This document shows, piece by piece, positions 48,686-61,564 of a stretch of 64,000 nt of DNA. Below the pieces are notes generated by a model. The model did no database searches. It had not been told where the DNA came from and saw only the letters and a list, made by a program, of their open reading frames with translations. The translations under genes were made by a program, and so were the position numbers. The stretch covers positions 23,805,567 to 23,869,566 of the forward strand of contig OX579636.1 in the NCBI GenBank assembly GCA_951230915.1, read 5' to 3'. The DNA is from Antitrichia curtipendula (taxonomy: Eukaryota > Streptophyta > Bryopsida > Hypnales > Leucodontaceae). How positions within the stretch are numbered: position 1 is the first letter of the stretch; each line of letters begins with the position of its first letter.

Positions 48686-51600
48686 CAACACAATGCAAAG
48701 TATAATAATATATATAAATAAAATTTTGGGTCTTACAAATGTCGATGACTATTTCAGTTTTCAGTTTTTTATAGTTTCCTAAAAAGAACGAACCAGTGTG
48801 ATGATGAAGGGGCGTGATCTAAGTCACACCTCATTCATCCAAGTGTTTTCTTTTTTTACTTTTTTTTTCTTCATCCATCCTATGCCAGTAGTCCTATTTA
48901 CACTTAGAAATGCAATTTAACTTTAATTTTAAGTTTACTTTTACTTTTTCCTACTAAGGGCCCCCTAATAGGCTAAAATAGTCTAAATTTATTTATTTTT
49001 AAAACTTTTCTTTCTACAGTACCTAATCATGGTTTATAGTACCTTCTAAACAATGAATCTTTCTATCTTCTGAATTGGTTTAAATTACAAGATAAAACAA
49101 CAATAAACTTCAAAACAAAGTCAATTGGCCAAACTGGCTAAACTAAGCCAAGACTCTGCATTTTTTGAAATGAAGAATCCACAGATAAGAATTTTCTATC
49201 CTAAATTAGAGATTTGAAATGGTTAAACTCATTCAATTTTAATCTTCCTAGAAGAAATCATGACCGGATGAAAATTGACCTAGAGACAATTCAAATTTCA
49301 TCCATGATTTTCAATAGACTTTAGATTTCAAATCAACTTTAAATTTAGATATAAAATTAGGGCTAAACGTACTTGCTTACTTCTAAGCTTGAAACAAAAT
49401 GAATAGAAATTCCCTACTTTCATCCAATTTCTACTTTAAACTTCTTTCCTTATTATCTTCTTGAGTTTTATTTGATTTTCTAAGTATAAAATATCTTTAG
49501 AATCCTCTAAACCTCCTCTAAATGTTTCTAAATTTTATTTATTGATTAGTTTTCTTCAAAATATTCTAGATTGTTATTATTGTCATTTTTAAGGCTCTAG
49601 ACTTCTTTTGTTAATTTATTATTTTTAAAATTTTAGAATTTTTTCCTTATAGGTCTTAAAATCAAATATCCATATTGCTAAGATACTTAAGATTTGGACT
49701 TTCCTAATGAAAGTTATGAGTCGATGAAGTTTGATTCCTAACTTCAAACTTCATCCGCTAATTCCTTCTAATTTAGAACTTGAAATTCACTTTTATTTGG
49801 ATCTTTAGACTTTAGGTTTATACTAGATTCTAATATTCCATCCTTATATTTTTGGATGAATTTTACTAATTCTCATCCATTCTTGTTCCCAAACTTCATC
49901 TGTTAACATCTTGCTTGTTTTTAATAAGTGTTATATGTTTTTGGAAAGCCTTGGAGATCCTCTAGAAGGATATAAAACTAAAATTGAAATAAGAGATATT
50001 TATAAAGGTTTGAATCTAAATTATAAATTCCTCTATGCATTTGGAGTTTTAAACAAAGGATATAGAGAAAACTTAGTGATTTAGGCATTTACCTCAGAGT
50101 GAGTCACAAAAAAAATAAACAGATGCACATTGTAATCCAATTTTTTTTTCTTTCCATGCCTTATTGAATTACTTATGATTTTTCAAAGATTTTTGTCATA
50201 GACACCTATTTGTGACTATAGGTCTTTCAAAATTTGTCCACCTACAACTCATAATAAGGTATAAAAAAACAAGGCAAATGATTGGTCCTTGCAACAAATA
50301 ATAGATTTTTCTTTATTCACTCAATAGCTAAAAGGTCCATTTAAGGACCACTTCATATCAATTCAATAGCTAATTATAGGGTCAACTTGAAGAAGTCAAT
50401 CACTTTTAGAATAGACTTCTATACCACATGAGTTGCTCACTTACATTCTATCTTTAATCCTATCCTTTCTTCGAACCTTGAATTTACACTTTGAACTTTG
50501 AATTCTACTTCAATCTTCTAACTTTCCTCAATAATTATATGTCTTCTTGCTTTTGATCAACATTTCTTTCACTTTGATTTAGCTACATCAAATTGCACAT
50601 GAATTTATGTTTCTCTCTTTTGAAATAAAACAAGATGGACTAAGATCTAAGAAGTTTGGCATGCTAGAGCTTCTCCATATTAGAAAAAATAGGAGGAATA
50701 ATAGACGAGTTTTGAAAAAGAGAGTTAGTAGAAGGTTAGTACAACAAAATGAAATCAACATGTATTTGTGCAATCAAGTACAAAAAGCTTATGAATGTAT
50801 TTCTTCAATGTCACAATATTATGTCCCCAACGCTCTTTTCCTAACCCAATGTACGACCTATGCAACATCTCCAATCACAAAATTTTGTAGGCACATTGCT
50901 ATTCTCATCATCCACATTTGTGTTGACTCACATTACCTACTTCATTCACATTACCTACTTTCGTTGTATAATTTATGAATGACTTTGAAATTTGCCAATA
51001 GCCACAGTGGTTGCAATTTCAACATAACGCTATTCAAGCATGGTAGGGAAGGCTTATATTCCGACGAACTCCATGACTCTAATTTTTGCACACACCATTT
51101 ATAGGTCAATCAATTAGGGCTCAATATCAACAACAATCTTACTTGCAATCACGTTGCGCGTTCCGCGATTATCGTAGTTGCGATCTAGAGAAAGGTGATT
51201 CAATCATGAATCAACTTGTTTCAACTCATTTTCTATAAAAGGGCTTATAGTTACCACATTCTAGAAGTGACCCCAACAATTCATTTTGATGTTTCAATCT
51301 CCACAATACGTTTTGATATTCTCTCCATACTATTGGCTGGCTAGTGATTGGTTACTGACAATTGCACATCCCTTTGAGGGTGTGCTACTTAGATTGGATG
51401 CTTTAGTTTGAGATTCACTAATTCAAGTAAGTTTCTCATCGTTTTGCATCGGCAATTTCTTTACAGTGTGACTTTTAGATCTTTTGCATGCATCCCAAAT
51501 TAGTTTTATATGGAAGCATTACAAGTCTCCATAGGGACGCTCTAGAGCAGCTAAAAGGATCCCACAATAACATTTAAATTTGCTTAAGAAATATTTTTCC

Positions 51601-51965
51601 CCCTATAGGCGCTCGCCTTGCGCCATGACATCAGTTGACTGTTAGTGGATCAAAATCCAAATAAAAAGATATTAAATAATCAGAATCCAAGTATCTTAAT
51701 TATAAAGCATCTTAATTCTAATTACTGCATACCTTGTACTCTAACCAAATTTTGGAAAAAGAAACAAATGTTGAAATTAGTCCAATGACATCTACCATCA
51801 ATAGTATTTTGAATGGCAATGTGATAGTCACAATTCATTGACAATTGGTGAAAATGAAGGATGAAGTGATTGATTTTATAGAGAAATCAATTGTCCATGA
51901 TGAATCCTCAAAGGGTATGGAATATTTTGAAGAGAGATCACTCCTTGTCAAATGCAAAAATTGTA
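48686..51965. other. AT-rich intergenic stretch, nothing recognised
   Basis: More than 3 kb without a recognisable gene. The frame 50607-50978 (plus, 123 residues) is basic at its start but has no known domain and an implausible hydrophobic repeat at its end. Confidence 0.45.
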
Positions 51966-52320
51966 TTCAAAGTCGAATTTCAAAATCCATTCAGATATAA
52001 TAGAATAAATTTTTTCAAAAAATTTGAACTACAGAAAGTTGAAGAATTAATCTGGTTTTCATCTCCAAAACTCTGTTTGAGGTTTAGATACTCCAATAAA
52101 AAGTTATGGACAAAAATCTAAACCGAGTTGGATGAAAAAATTTCTTTGACATTTAAACACCCTTTCCAAATTTTGTCCATAACTTTTTATTAGAGTCTAA
52201 ACCTCAAACGGATTTTTGAAGATGAAAACTATACTGCTTCTTCAACTTTTATTAGTTCAGATATTTTTGAAAAAAAATACTCTACTATATCTAAATGGGG
52301 TCTAAAATTCAACTTTGAAC
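51966..52320. repeat. Long hairpin: ~150-bp inverted repeat with short loop
   Basis: Arm 51966-52116 and its inverted copy 52168-52320 are separated by about 50 bases. Shared blocks include TTTGAGGTTTAGA, AATAAAAAGTTATGGACAAA, AAAGTTGAAGAA and TTCAAAGT. The arms differ by scattered substitutions. Either a small fold-back MITE or the template of a hairpin RNA. The open frame 51891-52121 is the left arm and not a gene. Confidence 0.8.
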
Positions 52321-54222
52321 ACAACTTCTGCTTTTCACTTAACTTTAAGCGGTTGTGCTCCTATTATTCCTAATTTACATATCCCACATGGATTGTTTTA
52401 TTTAATACTACCCCACTTGTATAAATAACTTTCCTTCTCCACTTCTCGCACTAAAATAGGTGACTTGTGTAGTTAATTCAAAACCATTAGTGTTTCTAAT
52501 GTTTTTTTGGTAACTAGTTGCAAAAGCCACTTCATTTGGCTTTATTTGTTTCATTTATCAATTAATCATTGTGTTATCTAATGTTGTTGATTATTAAACA
52601 AATCTTTGTTACACCCTCATTTATAAGTTCTAAAATCCTTTGCAAAATTCACACAAGTTGACAATGCATTGCATCTAGATTTGTCAGGCTACCTATTTTC
52701 GATTAATAGATTGGTTTGGTCACTTTGAAGCGGCCCCCTTAAGGCTTGTGATTTTCTCTAAAGCTTATCAGATCATGGTTTTCCAATAGATTTCAATTCT
52801 CAAGAGGCAACACCAATTTTTAAGCATGGAAGAAAGAACTCTCATAGTTGGAATGCGCCAAAAGGGAATGAAATGTAAGGACATAACGGAACTACTACAA
52901 ATGCTCTGATTCATTGTATCCATTGTTCTTATGAAATAAAAAACATTAGGATGTTTGAAAACTCAAAAACCAGGTCAACAATCTTTAAAATTTTATGTGC
53001 TTGTACAATAAGATTTGGCTCAACTTGTCAATTATGAATGCTGGTAAACATTTGTCATACTTACAAACAATTTTCAAGTCCATTTTCAATATTGTATGCG
53101 CGTATGTGCGCAGGTTTGATTTTAGAAATAGAATTGCACATTAAAAATCTTATCTCAATATAGACCAACAGGCAAAGAAGATAGCATTTGCTCAAAAACA
53201 TTGTCACTGGAACAAACAAGATTGAAAAACAATAATCTAGATAGACAAATCATCATCTGAGCTTGATAAAAATTTTTGGCAAATTAGAGTTTGGCAAATT
53301 AGAGTTTGGCAAAAATTCATTAAAAACATGCATCCCAATGTTTAGCATCTACTTTTAAATTTGGTAGATTATCAATGATGGTTGGATGAACCTTCACCAA
53401 TTTCAACAAGAGCCCTTTAATAGTGTAATCATCATGTCCAAAAGGAAAAAATTAGCAACATATTATGTTTGCAATGTGTACAAGGGCACATTGAATGGCT
53501 TCTATTTTATGCATGATTGTTCTAAAGAGCTTGTGCTTATGGAAGATGGTGCTTTGGTCCATCGCGGCAAGTTTTTGAGCAAGTGGAAGAAAGTTCATAA
53601 GATGTAGGGGGGGCACTTAGATTTTATTACCAAACAAAATGCAGCATGATATAGGAAGGTACTAATTCATGGTGTCATAAAATTAGAATTTTTTTTGAGG
53701 TAATATACAATGTACAATCAATGTACAATCAATGTATATTCAATTATAATAAGATACATAGATAAATTTTACCTCATATTTATAAATACTTATTCTAAGA
53801 TAGCCTCAAAAGAAAAGATCCTAAGAATTTATTGTGAGTAGGGTTGATTATGGGATTATTGACATGCTTGAATTAATGAAGTTGTTGTTTACAACAACAT
53901 GCCTTGTGTTTCCTTAAAGCCTAACTTTATATTTTAGTGTTGCCCTTCATTAGTCTATATGTTGTCAATGTGAGTATCTATTGTCCAATGTAAGGCCAAT
54001 AAGAATATAAATCAACAATTCTGAATTTTCAACCATGTTTTCCATTCAACTAAATGCACACTAACTAGTCATATTAGTTCTAATTCATGGCCACAAGAAA
54101 TCGTATCCAATGTGTAAGGTCACTCAATCAATCTCCTATGTTGCTTGAGGTTGGTGCTCAATTGTTGCAACCTAAGGGAATGTTTTTACATTCCATTACA
54201 AGGACACTATATTTTATAGTAC
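52321..54222. other. AT-rich stretch, no gene recognised
   Basis: The frame 53386-53607 (plus, 73 residues) is not recognised. A tiny direct repeat (CAATGTACAAT twice) lies at about 53710-53735. Confidence 0.4.
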
Positions 54223-54719
54223 TTGAAAGTAATATTATAGGACATCCTATTTTTTCATTCAAATAAATTTGCATAATATAGTTTATAATTGACTTTTTTC
54301 ATCTTGCATAATTAACATTCAATTCTTACATAGTTTGCAATCAAGTATGCCAAATTTAAATTTCAAAAAAGCAAAACTTCATTTTTGGTGAATTGTTTCA
54401 TTTTGTATTCATGGTTTTACATGATAATTGATTGGAAAAATTGATGATGAATTTTTGAATTCAATTGCATAGATATGTAGGAAACATCTATATAAACATT
54501 TTTATATTAAAAAACGCAACATCAAGTAACAAAAATATGACCTATGAAAAGTTCAATGTGAAGTGTTATATGACCAAATTTTGTAAAATGAATATCTCTA
54601 TATTTTAACTAGATTTTGGCAACGTAATTATACCATCATGCTCAAATGTGCAAAATTAATTACAATGTGAGGGTCTCTTTGAATGGCAGAATAGGGTGTC
54701 CTATAATATTTCTTTTGGA
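54223..54719. mobile_element. Fold-back element with ~41-bp imperfect inverted ends
   Basis: 54223-54263 and 54679-54719 are inverted copies sharing AATATTATAGGACA, CCTATT and CATTCAAA. Interior of about 415 bases is non-coding. The true ends may lie a little further out. The minus-strand frame 54660-54908 overlaps the right arm and is not recognised. Confidence 0.55.
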
Positions 54720-57700
54720 TATTGTACAATAGGAAGGAGATAACGATTTAATTAATGTCCACAGACTTGTATTATGATCCATTTTAGGCCTTTTTTGGTT
54801 TTGAGTTATCATTTTAGATGTTGTGCATCTTATCGGCTTTAGACATTTTTGGATTTGTTTTTCCTTTCCATTTCTTTTTTTTCCAAGACATATTTGATTT
54901 TGGTGCATGCTGTTGTGTATTCAGGTCCTATAGTTGATAGGATTGTTGTGCAATATTGTCTTGTTTACTTTTTTTTAAATTTAATATTGTGATTCTACTT
55001 CATGTGTTGTATTTTTGTCTTTATTCTTTGTATTTGCCATTTTCACTAAAAAAAATTCTTACAATAAAATAAGGGGCTTGAAAATTGCCTCTACTTTAGA
55101 ATTGTAAGGAATTGTATAGGGACATAAAATATCATAGATTAGAAAATTAGGTAATGATAGGGTCCATTTAATTGGTAATAGTCATCAAATTATCCCCTCC
55201 ACAAAAAAATAAAAAATAAAAAATAAAAAACCTAGTCGCAAGTGATGTACAAATCCCACATAGAGTGATCCACCCATAATAGGATACAAAAGCTGAAATG
55301 GCCTACAAATTCACCAAATCTAAATCCCATTGATAACTTGTAGAAGATACTATACGCCATCAAGACCAACCAAAGAACAAACAAGAGATGATATGAAGAA
55401 TTTAAGTAATATAGGATGAGATATCTATGGAGAAATTGCAAAAGCTCATTGTAAATATGCCCAATCAAATACAAGCAGTGATTCTAGTGAAGGACCTGGT
55501 GAAGGATGGAATTACTAAATGGTAGGTAGTACATAGAGAACATCCAAGCTCTTTCTTCATTTGTAAATTTTCATATATATTATCCAAATCATATAGTAAG
55601 CTTTTTAGTCTTTGGTATATTTCCTTTTCAATTTGCAATTTTGCAATTGAACAATTTTTAGCAAGATACAACTTCCTCAAGTTGATAAACTGTTGGCTGA
55701 AGTCTCACTTTGGAAAAAAGTTCATAAACTTTCTGTATTTGACTGTACAATCATATAAGCTTCACAATTTCTTAGGAGATTTCCATGAGCCCCTTAATTG
55801 TCACTTAAGTCTTGGAAAAAAATTTATTTTGGTTTTGCTCATTTTTATTAGAATTTATAGTTAAAAAGATCTAAAAAAAGTGTTTGCATTGTGTTTGGCA
55901 AAATTCCCTACAAATACAGGGAGTTATTCCTAACAGTTCAGAAGTACCTTAAGCATTTCCAGTTCCTACTTTTGATTTCTAATTAGATGTTTAAAAGGTC
56001 ACTTAGGACTTAGGAGTTTGAAATAGAATTGGATTTTGTTGGCCAAAGTACTATAAGATTCCTAAATTAGACAAAACCAAGACCAAACTTTGGAGTGCAT
56101 ATAATGGAAGTGTGGAATATAGAGTTATAGGAATTAATAGTTTAATAAAGAAAAGTCCTACTAAGTTCTAAAGATTTAAACAAATGGCCCACGTAGAGGT
56201 CACCATCCAATTCGTGAATTTGTAAAAGGTTACTTTTGCACTTGCATATAAAATCCAATTGATTTGTGGAATGTGCAATTGAATATTGGAAAGAGGTGCT
56301 TATAATATAAAAACATTTCAAAAGCTCTACAACGAAGTTGGTTTGTTCAGATTTTCTATTATGTGAATGATTATCTTCTAGAAGAATTAAAACATAAAAT
56401 AACTAACTTTAATAATCTTATAAATAGTGCAAAATAAATTTAAAAAAATTTGCATCTATGATTTGAAAGATTCCTAAAGGTTATCCAATTTTTTTTGGAA
56501 TTTTCTTGAATATCAAAGATAACTTCATGGGAAGTCAATTATATTTATCAATAACAAAAAATTCATAGAAATTACCTAGGTAGTAGTAAAATTCCACTAA
56601 AAATTAAGATAGGTTGTTTTATCATAATAATGTGCCTCAACAAGTTTCAAGGCATTTTGACATTGAAATAGAAACAGTGGTGCCATTGAATTTGAGTGGA
56701 ATTTCAAAACATTCAATGGATTGACCAATGTATTAGGAGCTTTTAATATCCAAATAAAATCAATTTGGATTCTTTTCATACTTTCACAAACCTTCCAAAC
56801 AATCCAATTAGTCAAAATCATGAGGAAAAATAAACTCCAACATTTGGATTATTAACCTATTATTTGATTTAGAATTTAATGGCTTTTGCGTGCCAAATAA
56901 CTTTGAAGTAGGGGTAGAGGGATGTAAACTAATTTGGGCTTTTTAAAGCCAATGGCTCAATTTGTTTTCAATTTGGAGTAATTTTCCAAAAGTTAGAGCA
57001 ATCACATCAGTAGCTTAGAATTTCTAGCAATTTGTAATAAATTAAAATTTTCTCTACCGTAGCTTCCTAAAAACTTAAGTAGTTTTTTGCCTGATAATTA
57101 ATTAAAGTGCCAAAAAAATTAGGTAGCCCAAAAAATAATTTATTAAAATTAAATAGTTTTATAATATAACTAAAATTAGTTAGGCATTCATTTAAGTTGT
57201 TCACTCAAGCTAAGTTAACATCTTTTTATAATTGTGGTTACTTACCCACTATTTTTTAAGGCCACAAGTAATATTAGTTAATTTGTAGCTTTTGAGTCAT
57301 TTAATTCATAGCTGCTAATAGGTAATTCTCTTTGTAGTATCTAAGTTAAGCTTTAGCTTAATTACAACTTAAATGGAGGCTAGATGGTCATATTAGGTAA
57401 TGGGAGCTTTACACTAGATTAATGCTTGTACATATATTTTGATGGTGTTTTGAGTTCATACACTAATCATTTATTTATAATTTCCATGATCTTTTGTGAA
57501 TTTGAGTTGTTAATAAACTAACCATTTAGAATTGAGCTTATTGTGTGGGATTTCACTAAACTTTGTAGCAAATTCCCCTAAAGCCTTGACATTTGAAATA
57601 TGTGGTCTAGTCATTGGTCGAGAGTCATTTGAAAGTTGTCAAGGCGATGTTTGTTGCAATCCTTCAGAGTCACGCAAATTGTTACTAACAAATATTGTTG

Positions 57701-57772
57701 TAGTTTGGAATTCTCCTTTGAAATGGCTGACCCTTTTATTTTATACCAACTATCTTCTTTGTTCCTTACCAT
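54720..57772. other. AT-rich stretch, no gene recognised
   Basis: A simple A-rich repeat lies at about 55203-55231. Short frames (for example 55232-55474 minus, 55682-55864 plus, 57532-57795 plus) have no recognised domain. Confidence 0.45.
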
Positions 57773-57956
57773 ATGGCAAAGCTATCGCCATGTGACCAAT
57801 TGTATAAGTCTTTAACTTGCCCCCACGTATGGCAAAGCTATTGCCGTGTGACCAACTGTATAAGTCTTTAACTTGCTCCCATGTACAACAAAGCTATTGC
57901 CGTGTGACCAACTATATAAGTATTTAACTTCCTTCCCGTATGGCAAAGCTATCGCC
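57773..57956. repeat. 56-bp tandem repeat, 3.3 copies
   Basis: Units start at 57773, 57829, 57885 and 57940 (the last partial). Each begins with (A)TGGCAAAGCTATYGCCRTG followed by TGACCAA and ends TTTAACTT plus a C-rich tract. Unit length is 56, 56 and 55. The GCAAAGCTATYGC core is itself imperfectly palindromic. Confidence 0.92.
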
Positions 57957-59619
57957 TTCCTACTAGCTTTTAGGTGCATTCATTTTTATTGTATTTGTGG
58001 TATCCCAAGAAAGGAAATCCAAAATTTTCATTGATTGTGTTTAATTTGGTCAATTAGCTGTCCAAAATCAAAGTCAAGTTCAAATTTTATATAGAACAAC
58101 CAAGTCTTAGCATGTCAAAAATCAATAGGTACTTAGATTTTGGATGCCCATCTATGTGAAAAGATTGAAATTAAAGGCAACCTTGTTGATAACCTTAAAA
58201 GTCCAAAATTTCAGAATTTTAAATACAAAGGGGTCTGATTTTTTAGTTTAGCCATGTGGTTCTTTCCAAACACAAAAGAAGACTCAAATTTCTAGTTTAA
58301 GCTCTATGGCTTAAATCCAACTCAAATAAGGTCTAAATTTTCTAATATTAGCCTTGTGACCAAGAATTCAAGTCTAGAGGTTTAGTTTAGAAACTTAAAA
58401 TTTGAAATATTTGCATCCTAAGGGAGTCAAGCCTCACACCAAAGCCAGGATACATACTAAAAGTCAACTTCAAGCCTGGATTCAACTTTTAAATCCAGAC
58501 ACTTGCCTACAAGTTCAAATTGTGAGCTTTTAGCCTCTTGTTTTTTTGTATTTGGTTTCAAAACTTACATTCAAAACTCCCTATCTATTTATCCGCATAT
58601 TGCAAACAAGTAAAGTAAAACTGCTTATAAGAAATTAGACTAGATAGTTGAGAATTTTGATAATTATATTTTCTAGTTTCAAGTTAGATCTCAAGAGCAA
58701 AGGAAGACCATCCTTAGAGAATAATTTGACTCCTTTAATCAAGATGGGACTTGAATTAAGACAAAAGAAAAAAATAAATAGAGGAATAGTTGATTTTAGG
58801 ATGTTCAATTATTTTTATAGTTAGAAAAAGTTTAAATAATCTCATCTTCTACATATAAGCTTAGATCCAATTTGGTAAACTAAGCTAATAGTATAGTTTG
58901 ATCTTAGAGAGGCAATTTTAAATAGGAATGCTTCTGGTTAATCACCTAATAGGCCATTGCAATCAAAAGAAAAAGAAAAAATATATTCCTTAATTCCACT
59001 AGTATGTGTGTATTCCTCACATAATAATCTAATTCCAAATCTATCTCTCCCCTCTTAAAAGCCACAAGGGTTGAGGTAAATTCCCAAATTGTTCTTCTTT
59101 TATTCTTTAAACTTCTCTAGTTTCATCTTTCTATCTTTCTTCAAATCAGAACTCCATCACAGGCACAACTTTGTTGTGGCTCTTGCACTTCCTAATTGGT
59201 ATAAGTCTTATTAACTTAGAACTTGTAAGTACCTAATGGAACTAGCAAATCTTAACTCATGATTTGGTTTGACACCTCTAACTCAAAGCATCTGCAGTGC
59301 GCACTCGATAAATAATCCCTATATCGGCATTTAAATGGGTTGAAACAAGGCCTCCACAATGATGGGTCCTTTTTTGGCAGGGGTGCCCCAATGCGCAGCC
59401 ACTTTATGAAACTCTATTTGCAATTTTTGTCAAAGTCAATCGGAAAGGTGGTGTGGATTGGTGAAATTTGGAGCAGATTCTGTAGCTGCTTACAATTCAT
59501 GAGGTATGTCAGTAGCTATATTCTCTTTGGCATGGCTTGGGACTGGCGAATTTCCAAATTTCAAGTTTTTTTGGGGGACTTTCAATCCACATTCCCGAGC
59601 ATCTTTGGAACAGGAGTGA
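57957..59619. other. Stretch without a recognisable gene
   Basis: Words such as AAATTTCTAG, AAATTTTCTAA and AAAATTTCAGAATT recur between 58.0 and 58.4 kb, loosely. The frame 59340-59624 (plus, 94 residues) has no recognised domain. Confidence 0.4.
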
Positions 59620-59900
59620 ATTAAGTATTTACCAATTGCTCAAATTTGTTTTGGCTCACTATAGATTGTGAGCAAAATAGAACTTGATCTTCTAGAGATC
59701 AGATTTCAGATTTTTTCCATTTTAGGATTCCAATATTTTTCAAAAATTTGTCTTGGTAGCTCTAGAGTGCTAAGCAAGATTCAACTAGAGCTTTCATAGA
59801 TTATATCTATCTTTTTTTTCCATTTTAGGGTTCTAATGCTTGCAAAAATCAAGATGTTCAGCTCTAAATTGTTGAGTAACTTGAAATTGGATCTTTCACA
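59620..59900. repeat. Degenerate tandem repeat, period ~105 bp, about 2.7 copies
   Basis: Successive units contain TTTTTTCCATTTTAGGATTC / TTTTTTCCATTTTAGGGTTC (about 59712 and 59815). Each unit also has a variant of AGCTCTAGAGTGCTAAGCAA and ends CTAGAGCTTTCA or similar. The first unit is partial. Confidence 0.65.
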
Positions 59901-60396
59901 AAGAAGGATACTAATATGCTTCGTGTATGGATTTGTTCTTAATGTCTTTTCTATCTGAAGTGTGCAAGTGTTTGGTTTACAAATGATCCTAAATGGAGGG
60001 GTTGGCTCATGGGTGTGTGGATGTAGGTTGAACAACTATCCAAGATTTTAAAACTGTGTTGTTTCCATCCAAAGAATATTGGAGAAAGTCTAAATTACCC
60101 TATGCTGCCATATTATATAGACCAGATCGTAGCTTGAGGGTAAGTTTCTAATCCTGTTAAAATATCCAAGTTTTATATCTTTAGTTCTAATTTTTTTGTT
60201 AGTCTTTCCATGAATATTCTTGGTCTTCTTGTTGAATCTTGGCACTGTCAAACAAGTAGAAGTAGATATTGTGTAGGTGATAAAATCAAAACTTGGTAAA
60301 TTGTTTGCCTGTCCGTGAGTGCTCTTTGATGTTGTTTCAGTATCCTAAACATAGTTAAACTATTTCTTTGCTATGGCTACAAATCGTTTATAGATT
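59901..60396. other. 5' flank of the HARBI1-like relic
   Basis: No gene recognised. May hold the 5' part of the Harbinger element; terminal repeats were not found. Confidence 0.3.
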
Positions 60397-61564
60397 ATGG
60401 AGGCTTGGTGCATGGAGCTCGAGGCTCAGTTACAAAAGGATTTTAAAGAATTTGAAGATGAGTTCAAGGGAGAATTTTTTGATGGCCTATTCCAGCAGCT
60501 GTCGAAGGATTCTGCACCTCCTGAACAAGCTAGGGCTTGTGGAAGTATGCCTGGGCGTAGGTATGTGTACCGAGAACGAGAATGTGGCCACATCTTTTTA
60601 AGGACTATTTTGTAGATGACTATACCTTTGATGCTGCAAAATTTAGACGTCATTTTTGTATGAGGAGGTCTTTATTCCTACATATTGTTAAAAATGTGTG
60701 CATTTGATTCGTGGTTTATCCAAAAGCCCAATGCTTTAGGACGGCTAGGATTGTCTTCCTTGCAAAAATGCAGTGTGGCGTTACGTATGTTAGCATATGG
60801 GATTGTTGTAGATGCTACAAATGAATATTGCCGTGTAGGTAAGAGTACCGCCATCCTTGCTATGAAACGGTTTACCATTGCCATTCAGGGTTGTTTTGAG
60901 GCTACTTTCTTGCGTCAACCAACTCGGGTTGATTTGTGCAAGCAACTAGATATCAATGCTATTAGAGGGTTTCTTGGTATGTTTGGGAGTATTGGTTGCA
61001 TGCATTGGACTTGGAAGATTTGTCTAGTGGCATGGCAAGGTTAATTCCAACTTCGAAGTCAAGGATGGCCTTTAGAGCATTATTCTAGAGGCCATTGTTG
61101 ACCAATCTTTATGGATTTGGCATGCCTTTTTTGGTTTTCCAAGTGAAAATTATGACATTAATGTCTTAGATCACTCTTCGCTAGTCTTGAATTTATTGCG
61201 GGGAGAAGGCAATGATCTTACATTTCAAGTGAATGGCCATGAGTACAACAGTTATTACCTTTTGGCTGATGGGATTTATCCCCCATGGAGTTGCTTTTTA
61301 CAACCTATTCATCAGTCACAAGGTGAAAAGCAAAAGCATTATACGAAGATGCAGGCCGCGGCAAGAAAAGATGTGGAGTGTGCTTTTGGCGTACTTCAAG
61401 CTCGTTGGGAGGTCATTAAAAATCCTTGTAGGTCATGGGACTTAGAGACCATTGACAACATCATGATTGCATGCATTATAATGCACAATATGGTGATTCA
61501 AGATGAAGATGGGGAGGGTTTGGAACCTGTGTTCAATCAAGCAATTGGTAGTGGTAGTATGTGA
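60397..61564 (+). pseudogene. Broken HARBI1-like (PIF/Harbinger) nuclease
   Basis: Three open pieces in different frames form one colinear Harbinger nuclease. 60397-60615 has an acidic N-terminus and RRYVYRERECGH. After a frame change, DDYTFDAAKFRRHF and then, from 60685, NALGRLGLSSLQKCSVALRM and INAIRGFLGMFGSIGCMHW follow. After another shift near 61050, LEAIVDQSLWIWHAFFGFPS reads into 61187-61564 with LADGIYPPW, DVECAFGVLQARW and IMIACIIMHNMV. Catalytic residues: the first Asp is lost (GGT at 60994-60996 where GAT is expected); the second Asp (61268-61270) and Glu (61376-61378) are kept. At least three frameshifts make it non-coding. No Myb-like partner gene, terminal repeats or TSD were seen. 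Confidence 0.86.

Noticed and set aside
50607..50978. 123-residue open frame with basic N-terminus
   Set aside because: No domain, and the C-terminal part is a near-duplicate peptide (SHYLL twice) caused by a small DNA repeat.
53386..53607. 73-residue frame, possible small protein
   Set aside because: Not recognised, no supporting splice context, and its length is within chance for this region.
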